A model generated the notes under the pieces. That model saw nothing but the letters and a program-made list of their open reading frames with translations, did no database searches and had not been told where the DNA came from. A stretch of DNA of 64,000 nucleotides from Epichloe hybrida. Its lineage: Eukaryota > Ascomycota > Sordariomycetes > Hypocreales > Clavicipitaceae. The position numbers and the translations under genes are program-made. Shown in pieces: positions 44,084 through 55,237 of this stretch. The stretch is from contig JAFEKR010000001.1 of assembly GCA_019022495.1 (NCBI GenBank), positions 620,001-684,000 on the forward strand, given 5' to 3'. Positions within the stretch are counted from its first letter, which is position 1. Each line of letters opens with the position of its first letter.

Positions 44084-46928
44084 ATGGATGATCTCTCGGG
44101 CCTTGACTGGTCCAAGCCGACGGGCTCTCAACCCAAACCATCATACAACCCAATGACAACAAACCAATCATATCCATCACTACGACCAACTCCATCGCCT
44201 GCTGGTTCGGGACGTAGCACGCCTGCATCAAATGGCGCTGCAATTCCATCTTCTGCTCAAACTGCAGCAAACCCTGCCACAGACAGCTTCAGCAGCTTGA
44301 TGAGCTTTGCTGGCCAGACTAGGGCGAAACAAAACCTATCCCTTGCCGAGCGACAAGCACAACTCGAGGCGGAGAAGAGGAACAAGGATGAAGAAAAGAG
44401 GAAACAGACAGAGGCACAATTCGGCAACGCACAACAATGGGATGCTCTTGGGTCGCGAGCGTTTACCTCGAGTCCCAGCGCCGCGGCTCCAGTCGGCAAA
44501 TCAAATGGAGCACATAATGACGACGATGACCTGTTTGCGGCCTTCAACAAGGACACAAAGGTGGATATTTCAAGTCACTACCCGCCGCCGGAACGGCAAC
44601 AATCGACTTCTGCCGAGGAGAAGAAGCATGTGGACTTGAGAAACCCAAGTGCCTGGGTTACTACCGCGACTCTCCCAACCACCAGAACCAAACCGAACGT
44701 CAATAGTTTCGATGAAGATGATGATCCCTTTGGATTAAACGAAATCAAACCAGGCGGCCGGTTCTCCACGACGGCGACAGCGACACCAGCAGATGATGAT
44801 GACTTTCTCGGAGACCTCGGAAAACCCATCGAAGAGATTCGAATGAAGCAGCAGCAGCAGCAACAGCAACAACAACGGAAACAACTTGAACCTGGAAAAC
44901 CGATCGAAATGGCCGAGTCAAGCTCGTCCGAGGACGACCGCATGCGGTCAAGGACACGAGAACAAGAGCTTAGAGGAGGCAGTGGTGCAAACAAGGGACT
45001 TGACCGAGCTATTGCACAACTGGTGGACTATGGGTTTTCTCCAGAAGACGCTCGCAGGGGTCTTCGCCAAAGTGGCTCTGAATTGAATGTCCAAGCGGCG
45101 GCAAATTGGTTGCTGGATGATGCTCACAGGAAAGCCAAGGAGAAGGCCCAGGGCAGGAGCTCGTCCACCGGGCCAAGTCGTATGGGCGAGACGGTTGAGC
45201 GCAGATTCGCCGGATCGTCTGGAAGGGGTGCGGACACTGACCTGGCAAAGTCGGCCGCAGCGGTGGGCAGCAGCCTATTCAAAACTGCAAACTCGTTATG
45301 GAAAACGGGACAGAAAAAGATGCAACAAGCCGTGGCGGATTTCCAACAAGACGGAGGAGATCCAAACCAGCCGAAGTGGATGCGCGATGCACAACAAGGG
45401 CGGAATCAGGATACGGGACGCTCCTGTGCAGAAGCGACCGATGAAGTTCTGGCCCTCCAATCTGGTGGCCGAACAAGCAAGAGTCGGAACAGCACCCGGC
45501 CTAGTGCAGATCCAAGGACTGGTATGCAACAGTCTCGTACCTCATCGCCTGCGGCGCCATCGTCGGGTGACCAGAGTCGCATCAGCCAAGTACCTCGATG
45601 GCAACAACAGACGACGTCGGGCATGTCAGATGCACGGTCTAGATTGAGCCGAATGCAAGCGGATGATGACGACGACAGCTTCTCTAGCCATGTCACTGCC
45701 AACCGCAGAAAAAAGACGACGCCAATACCATCCGCACCACCCAGGCCTCGACAAGCTGAGCCTGATTTGCTGTTCAACACGGAAGCCCCCAAGCCATCAC
45801 AGCCCGTACCTCAACGGCATGCGCAACGACAAACAGCGTCCTTCACAGAAAAATCCCAAGCAACCCCGCCAACTTCTAGAAAAGCGACCGCGAAATCGCC
45901 TCGCCGGATCCCTCCCATCGAATCCTCAGCATTACAAGCGTCCGCAAAATACCGTCTTGAGGGCACGGCGCATTTCAAGCGTGGCGACTACGCGACAGCT
46001 CAATCATCCTACTCTCGGTCATTATCCACAATCCCTGCTGGCCACCCACTGTTGATCGTCCTACTCACAAATCGTGCCCTCACTTCTCTCAAGATCGGAG
46101 AAACCAAGCAAGCCCTAAATGACGCGGACGAGGCTTTGAAGCTCATTGGTCCTGGAAACGGTCAGGGCGAGAGCGTGGCCGTGCCAGGAGAAGACGGCAA
46201 AGAGGAATTCAGAGATATGAAGGAGCTCTTTGGCAAAGCTCTAAGTAGAAAAGCGGAAGCTTTGGAGGCACTGGAAAAATGGGCAGATGCAGGCTCAGCG
46301 TGGCAACAGTGCGTAGAAGCTGGAGTAGGTGGAGCGACGGCCATCAAGGGTCGTCAGCGATGTCAAAACACGTTGGCACCGAAACCCAAGACCAAGACGG
46401 CAACGAAGCCGGTGACAGCTACACCAAGACCCAAGGCCTCAGCAACAGCCAGCCTGGCCCCGCAAAAGAGCTCCGAGGCTGTCATCCGATTGCGGGAAGC
46501 GAATGAAAATGCTGCTCGAGAAGACGATGAGAAGTTTGCTCTTTCAGAAAAGGTCGATGCAAAGGTGTCTGCCTGGCGAGATGGAAAACGGGACAACCTG
46601 CGAGGCTTGATAGCCAGCTTGGACCAAGTGCTCTGGGAGAACAGCGGATGGAAGAAAGTTGGCCTGCACGAGCTGGTCATGACCAACAAAGTCAAGATAG
46701 CGTACATGAAAGCGATTGCCAAGACTCATCCTGACAAGGTACAACTCCTGTCTATGACCTTTTCTTTTAGATACACCAACCATCAGATGGCTTCATTGGA
46801 GACGTAATGCTAATATTCCATGACAGCTTCCCCCAAACGCCAACATCGAGATGCGACTCATTGCTGGATTTGTATTCGCCACCCTGAACGAAAGCTGGGA
46901 CAAGTTCAAGGCGGACAACGGGATGTAA
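44084..46928 (+). CDS. Auxilin-like clathrin-uncoating J protein (Swa2-type)
   Basis: Exons 44084-46738 and 46827-46928 give 918 residues. Order: a disordered N-terminus with clathrin/adaptor-type DLF/DPFG motifs (DDDLFAAF, DDPFGLN) and a polyQ run (~255-265). A UBA domain follows (~305-350; LVDYGFSPEDARRGL...AANWLLDD), then TPR-like repeats (~615-770; GTAHFKRGDYATAQSSYSRS). The C-terminal J domain has HPDK spanning the end of exon 1 and LPPNANIEMRLIAGFVFATL in exon 2. UBA-TPR-J is the architecture of yeast Swa2/Aux1, which recruits Hsp70 to clathrin coats. The intron sits exactly after HPDK. No lesions in 2.6 kb of coding sequence. Confidence 0.93.
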
Positions 46929-47198
46929 TAGAGTTGATTTACTTCTCATAGCATGATGAAGCGCATGAGTAACATGATATGAACCGCGACCGTAGAGCTA
47001 CCATGCCACTAAAGCGAAGTGGAATGCCAAAAAGTTGCGAGAGGGTTTTTTTTTTCAAAAGAAAATCTTGTTACTCCTAGAGAACGCCGTACCATGCAAA
47101 ACAGATGCACAAACCACAGCCACTTTAAAAAAAAAACCCCCAAACCTCAGGCAAAACAACCGAACAAGTCGTTTCCATCACGTACCTGTCTCCCCCAT

Positions 47199-47784
47199 CT
47201 ACAAACCCAGCATACGCCTCACGCCGTCCCGAACCTTGTTCTCATAATCCGCCCGTCGTTCCCTCCACATCTTTGCCGCCTCCACATTGGCCGGGCTCTC
47301 GTCATTCGGCTCAGCAAGCATGCTCATGACGGATATGAGGATCTTCTCGACGGACTGGATGGGGGACCACCGCTCCGACGCGTGCTCGTAGTGGTTGGGG
47401 TCGTCGCCGGGAGGATGGAGGATAGAAATGCATACCAGACCGCTCGGGTAGACTGATCACACAAAGGTCAGCAACTGGGGGGTCTTTTTGTCCCTCGAAA
47501 TGGGGGGGGGGGGGCGGACGGCACGTCACGTACGTACCGTTGGGATGCCACATGTCTGCGACAAACTTCATGGTGGGCGGCGCAAGGGGGTAGTCCTTTG
47601 GGAACTTGAGCTCGGCGGGGAAGACGCCGCCTTCGAAGGGCGTCCCCTCGGGTCCCTGGATGAGACATTCCCAGTGGAGGAGGTCGTCTTCTGAGATGGG
47701 GCCTGCGGTGATGCCCTCGGGGGGGTTGTTGGTGAGGGCGCGGTATTCTTGGAGGAGGCGACGGTGGGCGGTGGATTGTGCCAT
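47199..47784 (-). CDS. ubc7: Ubiquitin-conjugating enzyme E2, UBC7/UBE2G2 type
   Basis: Exons 47784-47538 and 47452-47199 give 166 residues, the length expected for UBC7. The start [17 protein letters not shown], the core [20 protein letters not shown] and the HPN motif (~80-82) are present. The catalytic Cys90 lies in [19 protein letters not shown], followed by the acidic loop characteristic of UBC7/G2. The C-terminus [15 protein letters not shown] is intact. UBC7 works with Hrd1/Doa10 ligases in ER-associated degradation and, in fungi, in SREBP/sterol control. The 5' UTR contains a long T/A homopolymer (47829-47850). It diverges from a tRNA-Glu gene about 230 bp away. Confidence 0.95.
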
Positions 47785-48017
47785 TTTTCTTCTTCTGCTT
47801 CGTAATTTTGGCGGGTTTGTTCTTGTTTTTTTTTTTTTTTTTTTTTTTTTGGAAAGAGGGGATGCTGGATGGATCGATTGGCAAGTTGGGGATGGGATGG
47901 CGTTGGTTGGGGGGAGGTGGTGAACTTGCCTGGTTTCGACTCGCAGTTGAGAGAGTTGATAAAAGGTAATTACAGACGATTTCGGCATCGATCCATGATT
48001 TGGGTGGTATTCCCACA

Positions 48018-48106
48018 TCCGGTGTGGTGTAATGGCTATCATACTGCGCTTTCAAGCTAGTCCTGAAAGCTCCGCAGGGACCGGGGTTCGATTCCCCGCA
48101 TCGGAG
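48018..48106 (+). tRNA. tRNA-Glu (UUC anticodon) with a 17-nt intron
   Basis: The acceptor stem TCCGGTG pairs with CATCGGA, discriminator G. The D arm is followed by anticodon stem CTGCG/CGCAG. The loop reads C-T-TTC-A, then a 17-nt insertion (AGCTAGTCCTGAAAGCT) at the canonical 37/38 position, then C. The T arm is CGGGGTTCGATTCCCCG. Removing the intron leaves 72 nt. The intron can pair with the anticodon region (CTTTCA with TGAAAG), the usual arrangement for tRNA splicing endonuclease. Confidence 0.95.
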
Positions 48107-48662
48107 AAGCCTCTTCCACGTCTCATTTTTTACTCACTATCGCACTGAATGGTGACTTGTAAAGAACGATATCCAAGTCCAACTCTTTTCAGAAGAGATG
48201 CCTTGAGCTTTATGAGGAAGTTAGGTGATTTTTTTTCATCAAATAAGTAAAGTTGTTTCTGCCGCGAATGTTCTTCCAGTTTTTAATGAAAGCTTGTCTG
48301 AATAAAGGCATCATATTAGACATAACCGATACTTGCATACACAGCGAACACTTTTATAGAGTGGATTTATATGTTACCCAAGTACGGATCCGTACTAGAC
48401 GTCTACAAGTTCACATGTTCATTCCAATTACACCCATGTGCGTTTCCATGTTCTGTGCATTTGACACCAGGTGCCTTCATGGCTTCATCCTGAAGAGTAA
48501 ATCTGATGCGAGTCCCACTTCCCTTTTCTGAAGCCTCTCTGGCTTCCCAGTGCCTTCTTACTCTACCAGTTACAACGACACGTACAAACAAGTTTACGAC
48601 CTCGCACAGATCCCGAACTTAGCGCAGCACTGACGGTGCGCAAAAATTCGGCACAAATCCTC
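48107..48662. other. Spacer between tRNA-Glu and the DUF6604 gene
   Basis: No gene. T-runs just downstream of the tRNA (48126-48131) could terminate RNA polymerase III. The palindrome TACGGATCCGTA is at 48383-48394. Confidence 0.5.
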
Positions 48663-51446
48663 CTACACTGAGCCCGCGTCTTCCTCACCTGCGTCGTCCT
48701 GCTTGGGGCCCTCGGAACCTGTAAAATATGCAACGCTGCAGATGCCCCCTCCTCGATTCTCATCAAACACCTCGGCCATCAACCGGTTGAGCTCGTCGTT
48801 GTCGCCCTGCAGTGCGGTCAAAACGACGGATTCAACGGGACTCCTGCGCGATGAGGATGCAGTTCGATCGACACCATCAGAATGCACATGCCCTGAATGC
48901 TTCAACTTCTTTTCGATGGCGATCCACATGGAGAGAAGCCTATGAGTGACGGCCAAGAAATTGACACCTGACAAAGGAGCTTGGCAACATGTACATAAGT
49001 CCCGCTCCAAAGAGTAATTGCTCTGATCCAAGACCATCGTTTCAGGGATGTGCTCACTAGTAGGGTCAAAGTGAGGTATGTCAATGTTGTGTCCGCTTTT
49101 CGGTATTCTGGTGAAATGCCTGCGGCTGTCAAATGGACTGCGGTTCTTCAAAGCTTTGATCGCAAGCCTGAGGCAAGACGGCTTGCTCAAGTTGGAAACT
49201 CTGAGAGGTGACACTGCATCGGACTCCCAACCGGCTTCGTGAAAGACGAGGAACGACGATCTAGTTTTGAAGAAGCGCTCGCTCATGTGAAACTGCTTAT
49301 ATGAGGGCGTGCTGATCAGGAAAGGCTGAAGGAGAGACAAGCTTGTGAATCGCAACGCGCCTTTGCGATCAAGAAATGCTTGGCGGAAGTTGGAAGTTGG
49401 TCGGGTCTCGCCAAAGAGATCATGCGAGAACCAAGACGTCACTTTATCCATGAGCTCCACAGGTTCTTTCAGAGCGCCCGTCTGGGAGAGCATATTGTGC
49501 AAGTGCAGAATGAGAATTACCTCTGGGGTTGAGTCCCAAACAAACATGGCATATCTGTAGAAGAGCTCGATAGTCTGCAGCATTGCAGAGCTACAAAGGA
49601 ATGGAGAGAAGGAGAATAGACCGTACTCATCTAATCGACCGACCTTACCATTTACTCGAGGACCAGGGGCCTCGCCATTTCGCAACTCGATGATGGTACG
49701 GTGATGTTGCCCCCAACTTGTCCAGACCAGTGCCAAGGAGTCCCTGCCAAAAGCGCCATGCCGGGTTTCCGAGGACGCGTAAAGTTTCGCGAGCGATTCG
49801 AGTGCTTGTGTCAATCCTTGATGGTGCCTGCATTCGTGACCGCACGTAACTCTTTCGAACCAGCCTATTATGCCACATTTCTCAGGTAGTCCCTCCTCAA
49901 CAGGCGGAGCCTTCAAAATGTGCCCGGACACTTCTACTGTCCATCCCCGGGAAGCAGTGAAGGAGTCCACGATGCATTGAACTTGGAAGACAAGATGTGG
50001 CGGTATGCAGTCCTGTACTTGGCATCTACTCGCCTTCCGGGCCAGAGAGATAATGGACCTGGCAAAGTCACCCAAGCCGAAGAAGGTGTAATCATCTGCC
50101 CATGGCGTCGAAATCTTCCGGCCAGTTTGAAGACTGGCCCTGGTGCCTTCATCTTCGACTCCTTGCTTCGTGCTCAAGTAATAACCAGCCAGACCGTACA
50201 GCCAGTTGATGGTGTAGAGTCTCCGCCACTCCAGTCTCTGATCATCGGTAGCCGCTTCAAGATCGTACTCTGGATCCCACTGACTTATCTCAGCCTGCAT
50301 GGACTTGGTCGGCGCTCCAGATGGCGTCATTCCATAATCCTCGAGAAATTCGACAAGGTTGTTGTAAGCATGCTCCATGAGCAACTCCCTCATAGGTTCT
50401 CGTGAAACCGCTGTCTCTTGCATGCTCACACAACACTCATCGCTGCCGCGTTTGCGATAAACCCTTATGGTCGTAGTCGGCTGAAGATTTTCCATGCCGC
50501 CTCTTGTATATATATCGATCAGGCTCTTGTAGGAATGAGAGCCTGGGAACTCGAGCGACATGGTTTTGTGCGCTCTTTGGATCATCGCGATGCTTTGCGC
50601 TGAAGTAGATAGAGCAGTAAGCGGTTGAAAGGTGGTGTAGGCCACTAACCACCAGCGTTTCTGGGATTGAAGCCTGAGATCGATGCACTGCTCCAAGATA
50701 GAAGAAGCTACGAGGAAGTGTTCCGCTGCGACATGATGATCGTCGTCCATGATCCCATACTGTTCAAGGGGCATTTTGCCCGGTGATTTCTTCTTGTTCT
50801 TTGAAGATGATTTCCCATTCCCACGCGAGTACTTGCCGTTCCTTTTGTTCTTGCCGTTTCTGTCGGCTTTTGCCCTTTTGGAAAGAAGAGCTCGTGATAT
50901 TTCGCCGTCTCCGCAGCAAAGGGATGTGTCATCACTTTCCTCGTCACCGCCTTCAACACTTTGAAGGTCAAGATGTTCAAACAGGTTGGAGAAAGATGCT
51001 TGGAAATCCTCATTGCTGAGTTCTTTCTTGTCTGCCTTCACTTCTGCCTTCACTTCCGCCTTCTTTTCTTTCTTGAGGCCGTCTTCACCACCTAGAATGT
51101 GAAAGGTCCGCGAGAGCACGTCGATGAAATGCTTGTGCGACTTGTTGCTTTCTTCCATTTCAAAGTTGGGATTGGTAGAGACACGACGCTGAAACTCTGC
51201 ATAGTGGGATATCCGAAGCTCAATGACGGATTTGAGCAAGCGAAGAATCTCGCCAGGTATGCTCTTCATGTGCTTGGCGATGAGCTCAGCTGCTGGAACG
51301 AACCCTGAAGAGTCGATTTTCCCAGTTGTGTTTGGTCTGGCTTTGAACTTCTTGACTGATAGGACGGCGTTGGAAGCCGTCACAAGGAGATACACGAGCC
51401 TGCTTGTCTCTCGCTTATAAGCGAGATACGATCCTCGAAGCAGCAT
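48663..51446 (-). CDS. DUF6604 protein
   Basis: One uninterrupted frame of 927 residues. The N-terminal block GSYLAYKRETSRLVYLLVTA and the following Lys/Glu-rich charged region (~125-225, with a KAEVKAEVKADKK run and SRGNGKSSSKNKKKSPGK) match the layout of fungal DUF6604 proteins. In these a helical N-terminal domain precedes a long, poorly characterised body. Later parts are helical (for example EHAYNNLVEFLEDYGMTPSG) with scattered cysteines. The family is expanded in filamentous fungi; function unknown. No introns. Confidence 0.82.
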   Translation of the reverse strand: MLLRGSYLAYKRETSRLVYLLVTASNAVLSVKKFKARPNTTGKIDSSGFVPAAELIAKHMKSIPGEILRLLKSVIELRISHYAEFQRRVSTNPNFEMEESNKSHKHFIDVLSRTFHILGGEDGLKKEKKAEVKAEVKADKKELSNEDFQASFSNLFEHLDLQSVEGGDEESDDTSLCCGDGEISRALLSKRAKADRNGKNKRNGKYSRGNGKSSSKNKKKSPGKMPLEQYGIMDDDHHVAAEHFLVASSILEQCIDLRLQSQKRWWLVAYTTFQPLTALSTSAQSIAMIQRAHKTMSLEFPGSHSYKSLIDIYTRGGMENLQPTTTIRVYRKRGSDECCVSMQETAVSREPMRELLMEHAYNNLVEFLEDYGMTPSGAPTKSMQAEISQWDPEYDLEAATDDQRLEWRRLYTINWLYGLAGYYLSTKQGVEDEGTRASLQTGRKISTPWADDYTFFGLGDFARSIISLARKASRCQVQDCIPPHLVFQVQCIVDSFTASRGWTVEVSGHILKAPPVEEGLPEKCGIIGWFERVTCGHECRHHQGLTQALESLAKLYASSETRHGAFGRDSLALVWTSWGQHHRTIIELRNGEAPGPRVNGKVGRLDEYGLFSFSPFLCSSAMLQTIELFYRYAMFVWDSTPEVILILHLHNMLSQTGALKEPVELMDKVTSWFSHDLFGETRPTSNFRQAFLDRKGALRFTSLSLLQPFLISTPSYKQFHMSERFFKTRSSFLVFHEAGWESDAVSPLRVSNLSKPSCLRLAIKALKNRSPFDSRRHFTRIPKSGHNIDIPHFDPTSEHIPETMVLDQSNYSLERDLCTCCQAPLSGVNFLAVTHRLLSMWIAIEKKLKHSGHVHSDGVDRTASSSRRSPVESVVLTALQGDNDELNRLMAEVFDENRGGGICSVAYFTGSEGPKQDDAGEEDAGSV

Positions 51447-52286
51447 TTTTCAAGGACCCAGAGTGCTCTTCTGGAGTGTAGCAACGCATATATAAGCAAG
51501 CTTTTCGATATCAGATGTCAAAAAGAAAGGGTTGGGCAGGGCTTTGAGAATAGAAATCAGAGTGCAAAGAGGGAGAGAGTTTTGGTCTGCAAAGTGTGAG
51601 CAAAAGCCAACACGGCCAGGAGTAAACAACACGGTCAGGTGGAGACACCCGTTTGCAGGTTACAGGCTACTTCTTTGTGTTGACAGCTGCAAAAGATGAT
51701 GATGCATCTCTTGACGGCTGTCCTGCCTGTGCTGCGTCGGAAAGGATCTGTGAGGCCAAGACTCTGTCAAACCCCCACTTCCCCCCGGACATTCTCATAA
51801 CTATCCATGATTGCCTTGGCCTTCTCGCCATTCCTCGCTTTCACATCCATCGGCAATGGATCCGGTTCCAAGATGACTCTCAAATGGTTCGAATACGTAT
51901 CAAAAGTGACATCGTTTCCTGTCACGGGGCATTTCTTCAACGAGAGAGTAGAGCAGGCTTGGAATGGCGAGAATGCCCAGGGAGAGCACGATGATGGAGG
52001 AGACCATTCTTCGTAGCAAAAGTTGAGCGAAAAAGTAACGTCTACGGATCCGTAGGCGCGAGAGATGGAATTGGGAATGACCCGTGTCAAGGCCGGGTGC
52101 GTTGCACCAGATCCGACATGCATTGGGGGCTGAGTCTCAGGGATGCATTGGGCGCGGGACAAGGATATGATATTGAGGACACGACGCGTAGGATACACCG
52201 CGTGGTCAAGGGGCTGATGTGCCCATCGAGTTGCTATTTGTTTGTCGAAATTGGTTTGCTATTCCCGATGCAAACTTCACTCATGT
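51447..52286. other. Spacer without supported gene
   Basis: Weak frames only (for example 51767-52198 minus). The 12-bp palindrome TACGGATCCGTA is at 52043-52054. Confidence 0.45.
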
Positions 52287-54896
52287 TCATGACTTCTGCA
52301 GTCCACCTTTGGCTTTGAGCTCGTCATGCGCCTTCTTTTGCTTCTCCCACATCTTCTTCAACGACTTCAATTGGCTCTTAGGCACGTCGCTTCCATCCTT
52401 CATCTTGGTTGGCATACCCGTCTCATCCCAGACGCCATATCGCTCGTCCTTCTTGAACATCTCCTCTGGAGGTACCATGGCTTTCTCTCTGGCTTCCTGC
52501 TCGGCCCTTTCACGAGCCAGTCTTGCTTCTTCCCTCTTGGCGGCCTTCTCAGCTTCGCGTGCTGCCTTCTCTTCCCTGGCGCGGATGAGTTCGGCTGCGG
52601 GGATGAACTTGATCAGTGAGGGCTGGTTATCCGGGCGGTCATCTAGATACACGCCGAGGTTGGTGAGATCCGCGTCACGAATTCGATCAGTCATGCCGAG
52701 AATGGCACGCCTTGTTTCGGGCGTTTGTGATGAGACAATGCGACGGAGCTCATCTCGGATCTGTGAAACTACGCGCAGGTAGGGAAGAGCCAGTCTCTCA
52801 ATGTCGCGGGTGCCGGTAGACGCAGTGGATTCAAAGTCCTTGGTGGGATCGTGGGACAGCAAAGTGGGCAGGACCTCGCTGGACAATGACAATGCGGAGA
52901 CTTCGGTCTTGACAGAGTTGAGCACCTCGGCGTAGGGCTTTACTGCCTGTTTAGGATCTACGTCGGCGGCGATCGATGAGGCCCAGCCTAGGCCGTCATA
53001 CGGAAATCTGGCGTTGGAGTCTAAGCCGAAAATGCCAACCATCTTGGTGATCCATCGCGCGACGGCTTCAACTTGAGCGAGTTCAAAGTTTTTGTTCTCC
53101 TTGACGTAAACGTTGGCTGCATTGACCAACTTGAGGAGAATGAGCATAGCTCGAGGGGTATCAAAGGAGTTGGTCAGCGCAGCTTCCACGTCCTTCTTAG
53201 CCTGATCCAGGTCGGCGAGAAGGCCAGTGGGGGGTTGATCTTTGCTTATGGACAATGTCTTGACGTCATCACTGATTCCAGCTTCGAGAAGCCAGGACTT
53301 GGTATTCGTGAAGAAATTCTGTGCTTCTGTCAGCAAAGAGGGTTTCTTGATGCTACGAGCGGGGGGGGGGCAAACACACGCTTATGGCGGACGCGGACTG
53401 GGCGCGCATATCCGGTGAGATCTCAACGCCGTCGTTCCATCTGCCCATCAAAAACACAACGTGCTCCTCGCCGTGTATGTGGTGGCAAGTGCATCTGCAA
53501 TGGTCTGGAAGTTCTTCAGGGATTTAGACATCTTGGAGCCAGAGATAGAAAGATGGCCCATGTGTAAGAAGTAGTTGACCCATGTGTGCTCACCCTTGTC
53601 GTGTTCGCAAAAGTAAGCCTCACTCTGAGCAAGCTCATTGTCATGGTGAGGAAAAGCCAGGTCTATGCCTCCAGAATGAACATCCATGCGAGAGCCGAGA
53701 ACGTCAGAGGCCATGACGGAGCATTCGATATGCCATCCTGGTCGACCTTCACCCCATTTGCTCGGCCAGAAAGGTTCACCAGCCTTGGATCTTTTCCAAA
53801 GAGCAAAGTCTCCCGGGCCACGCTTGCCTCCCAGGTTCTTCGACAAGGAGCCTTCACCTTCTTCCTGCAAACCTTTGTCGTTTTTGCTTTCGGGTCGCAA
53901 GCGAGCATATGTATTGCCAGCTTTCTCGAAAGCGCCAATATCAAAGTAGACTGAGCCTTCTGCTTCGTAGGCAAAACCTTTATCCACGAGTCGCTCCACA
54001 AATTGAGCAATCTGCGGCATGTACTCGGTGACACGGGTGATGACATCGGGCCGTAGAACGTTGAGGTTGTCCATATCATTCAGGAATAAAGCCTCCATGT
54101 TTTGAGTAAGGTCCGTAAACATGGTCTGGTCACTGGTATCGATTGTATCCTTGTACAACGAATCTAGGTAAGGGAGGAGGACGTCGTCGGCGCCGGGGAA
54201 GATGGCGTCCTGTTTGAGAGCCTCGGCAGCAGCATCCATGTTGCCGAGATGCATCTTGATCTTGGCCTCCGGGTCGCCAGGCTTGCCATCGCCAGACAGC
54301 GTCCCACCCGATAAAACTCGTCCATAGGCAGCGTCTCGCTTTGTGGTATAATCGGTCTCGTCTAATTTGGAAGCGTCGTCTGCCAGGAGTGGCAGGTTGC
54401 TTGATGCATAGGCGCGGAAAGCAGCAAGACCAAGCTCATGAAGATCTTGCTTGGAGTACTTTTTCTTCTTTTCCAGGTCCAACAACCGTTGTCTTCTAGC
54501 TTTGATGATGATCTGGACCTGTTAGTTCCGCTGAACGCTGGCTGGACCCGAAACATGGCATACCTTGTCGTCAACATCAGTCATGTTCATTACATAGTTG
54601 ACTTTGAAACCAAAGTAATGCATCATGATGCGCCGAATGATGTCGCTGGACACATAGTTTCGAGCATGACCCAGATGGCTCTTGTCGTAAACCGTAGGAC
54701 CGCATACGTACCATGACACCTTGCCAGGCTCCATGGGCACAAAAGGCACAGGAGGACCTGGCTTGAGCGAGTTGTGAACCTTTAATGACTCCATAGCGGC
54801 GGTGCTGTAGCCTCGACCGAGGAAAAGAATGAAGCTGCCGGGAACAAGAGCAACTGATGTGAACTTGCGACGATAGAGGCAGCGCAAATGATTCAT
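52287..54896 (-). CDS. Cysteinyl-tRNA synthetase, probably cytosolic and mitochondrial, with a frame lesion
   Basis: Exons 54896-54564, 54518-53380 and 53318-52287 give about 834 residues. Class I signatures: [20 protein letters not shown] (HIGH-type motif ~74-77), zinc-site region [19 protein letters not shown], and KMSKS (~440). The C-terminal part is coiled and Lys/Glu-rich. The first 34 residues are basic and mitochondrial-like; Met35 ([10 protein letters not shown]) would start a cytosolic form. In exon 2 near 53455-53480 the frame [11 protein letters not shown] hits a stop. The continuation [16 protein letters not shown] needs one more base (or a 4-nt deletion repaired). As this enzyme is normally essential and single-copy, an assembly error is the first explanation. 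It diverges from TRM61. Confidence 0.9.
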
Positions 54897-55237
54897 TCAG
54901 AGCGGCTGACGTGCCAAGAAGAGGAGTCAAGTAGCTGCACAGACTGGACGCGGCCGTGTCATCACCAAAGATCCGTCTTGTCTGACAAGTCGATGAGTCA
55001 TTGCTAATTAGGATAATAAATTGGAACCCGCCCGCCTACGTGTGTCGTGCCGACTCGTGCGTCGCTCCCACGCCCCCACCAGCCCGCCGCCCCTCACTAA
55101 CAAAATCTGACAAACATCTCAAATTTCCATTCTTTTGTCTGTCCCAACCGGGATCTGGAATTGACACACAGTGTCGCTTCGATCCGACTTCAAAGGACCA
55201 GGCTGTATACAACAGCCTTGGCACACGTCGTCCCACT

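Noticed and set aside
47784..48042. Upstream extension of the UBC7 frame
   Set aside because: It translates a T/A homopolymer and UTR and would run towards the tRNA; the family start [10 protein letters not shown] is at 47784.
51767..52198. Minus-strand frame of 143 codons between DUF6604 and CysRS
   Set aside because: The last 45 residues look protein-like but no family or splice partner was found; kept only as a note.
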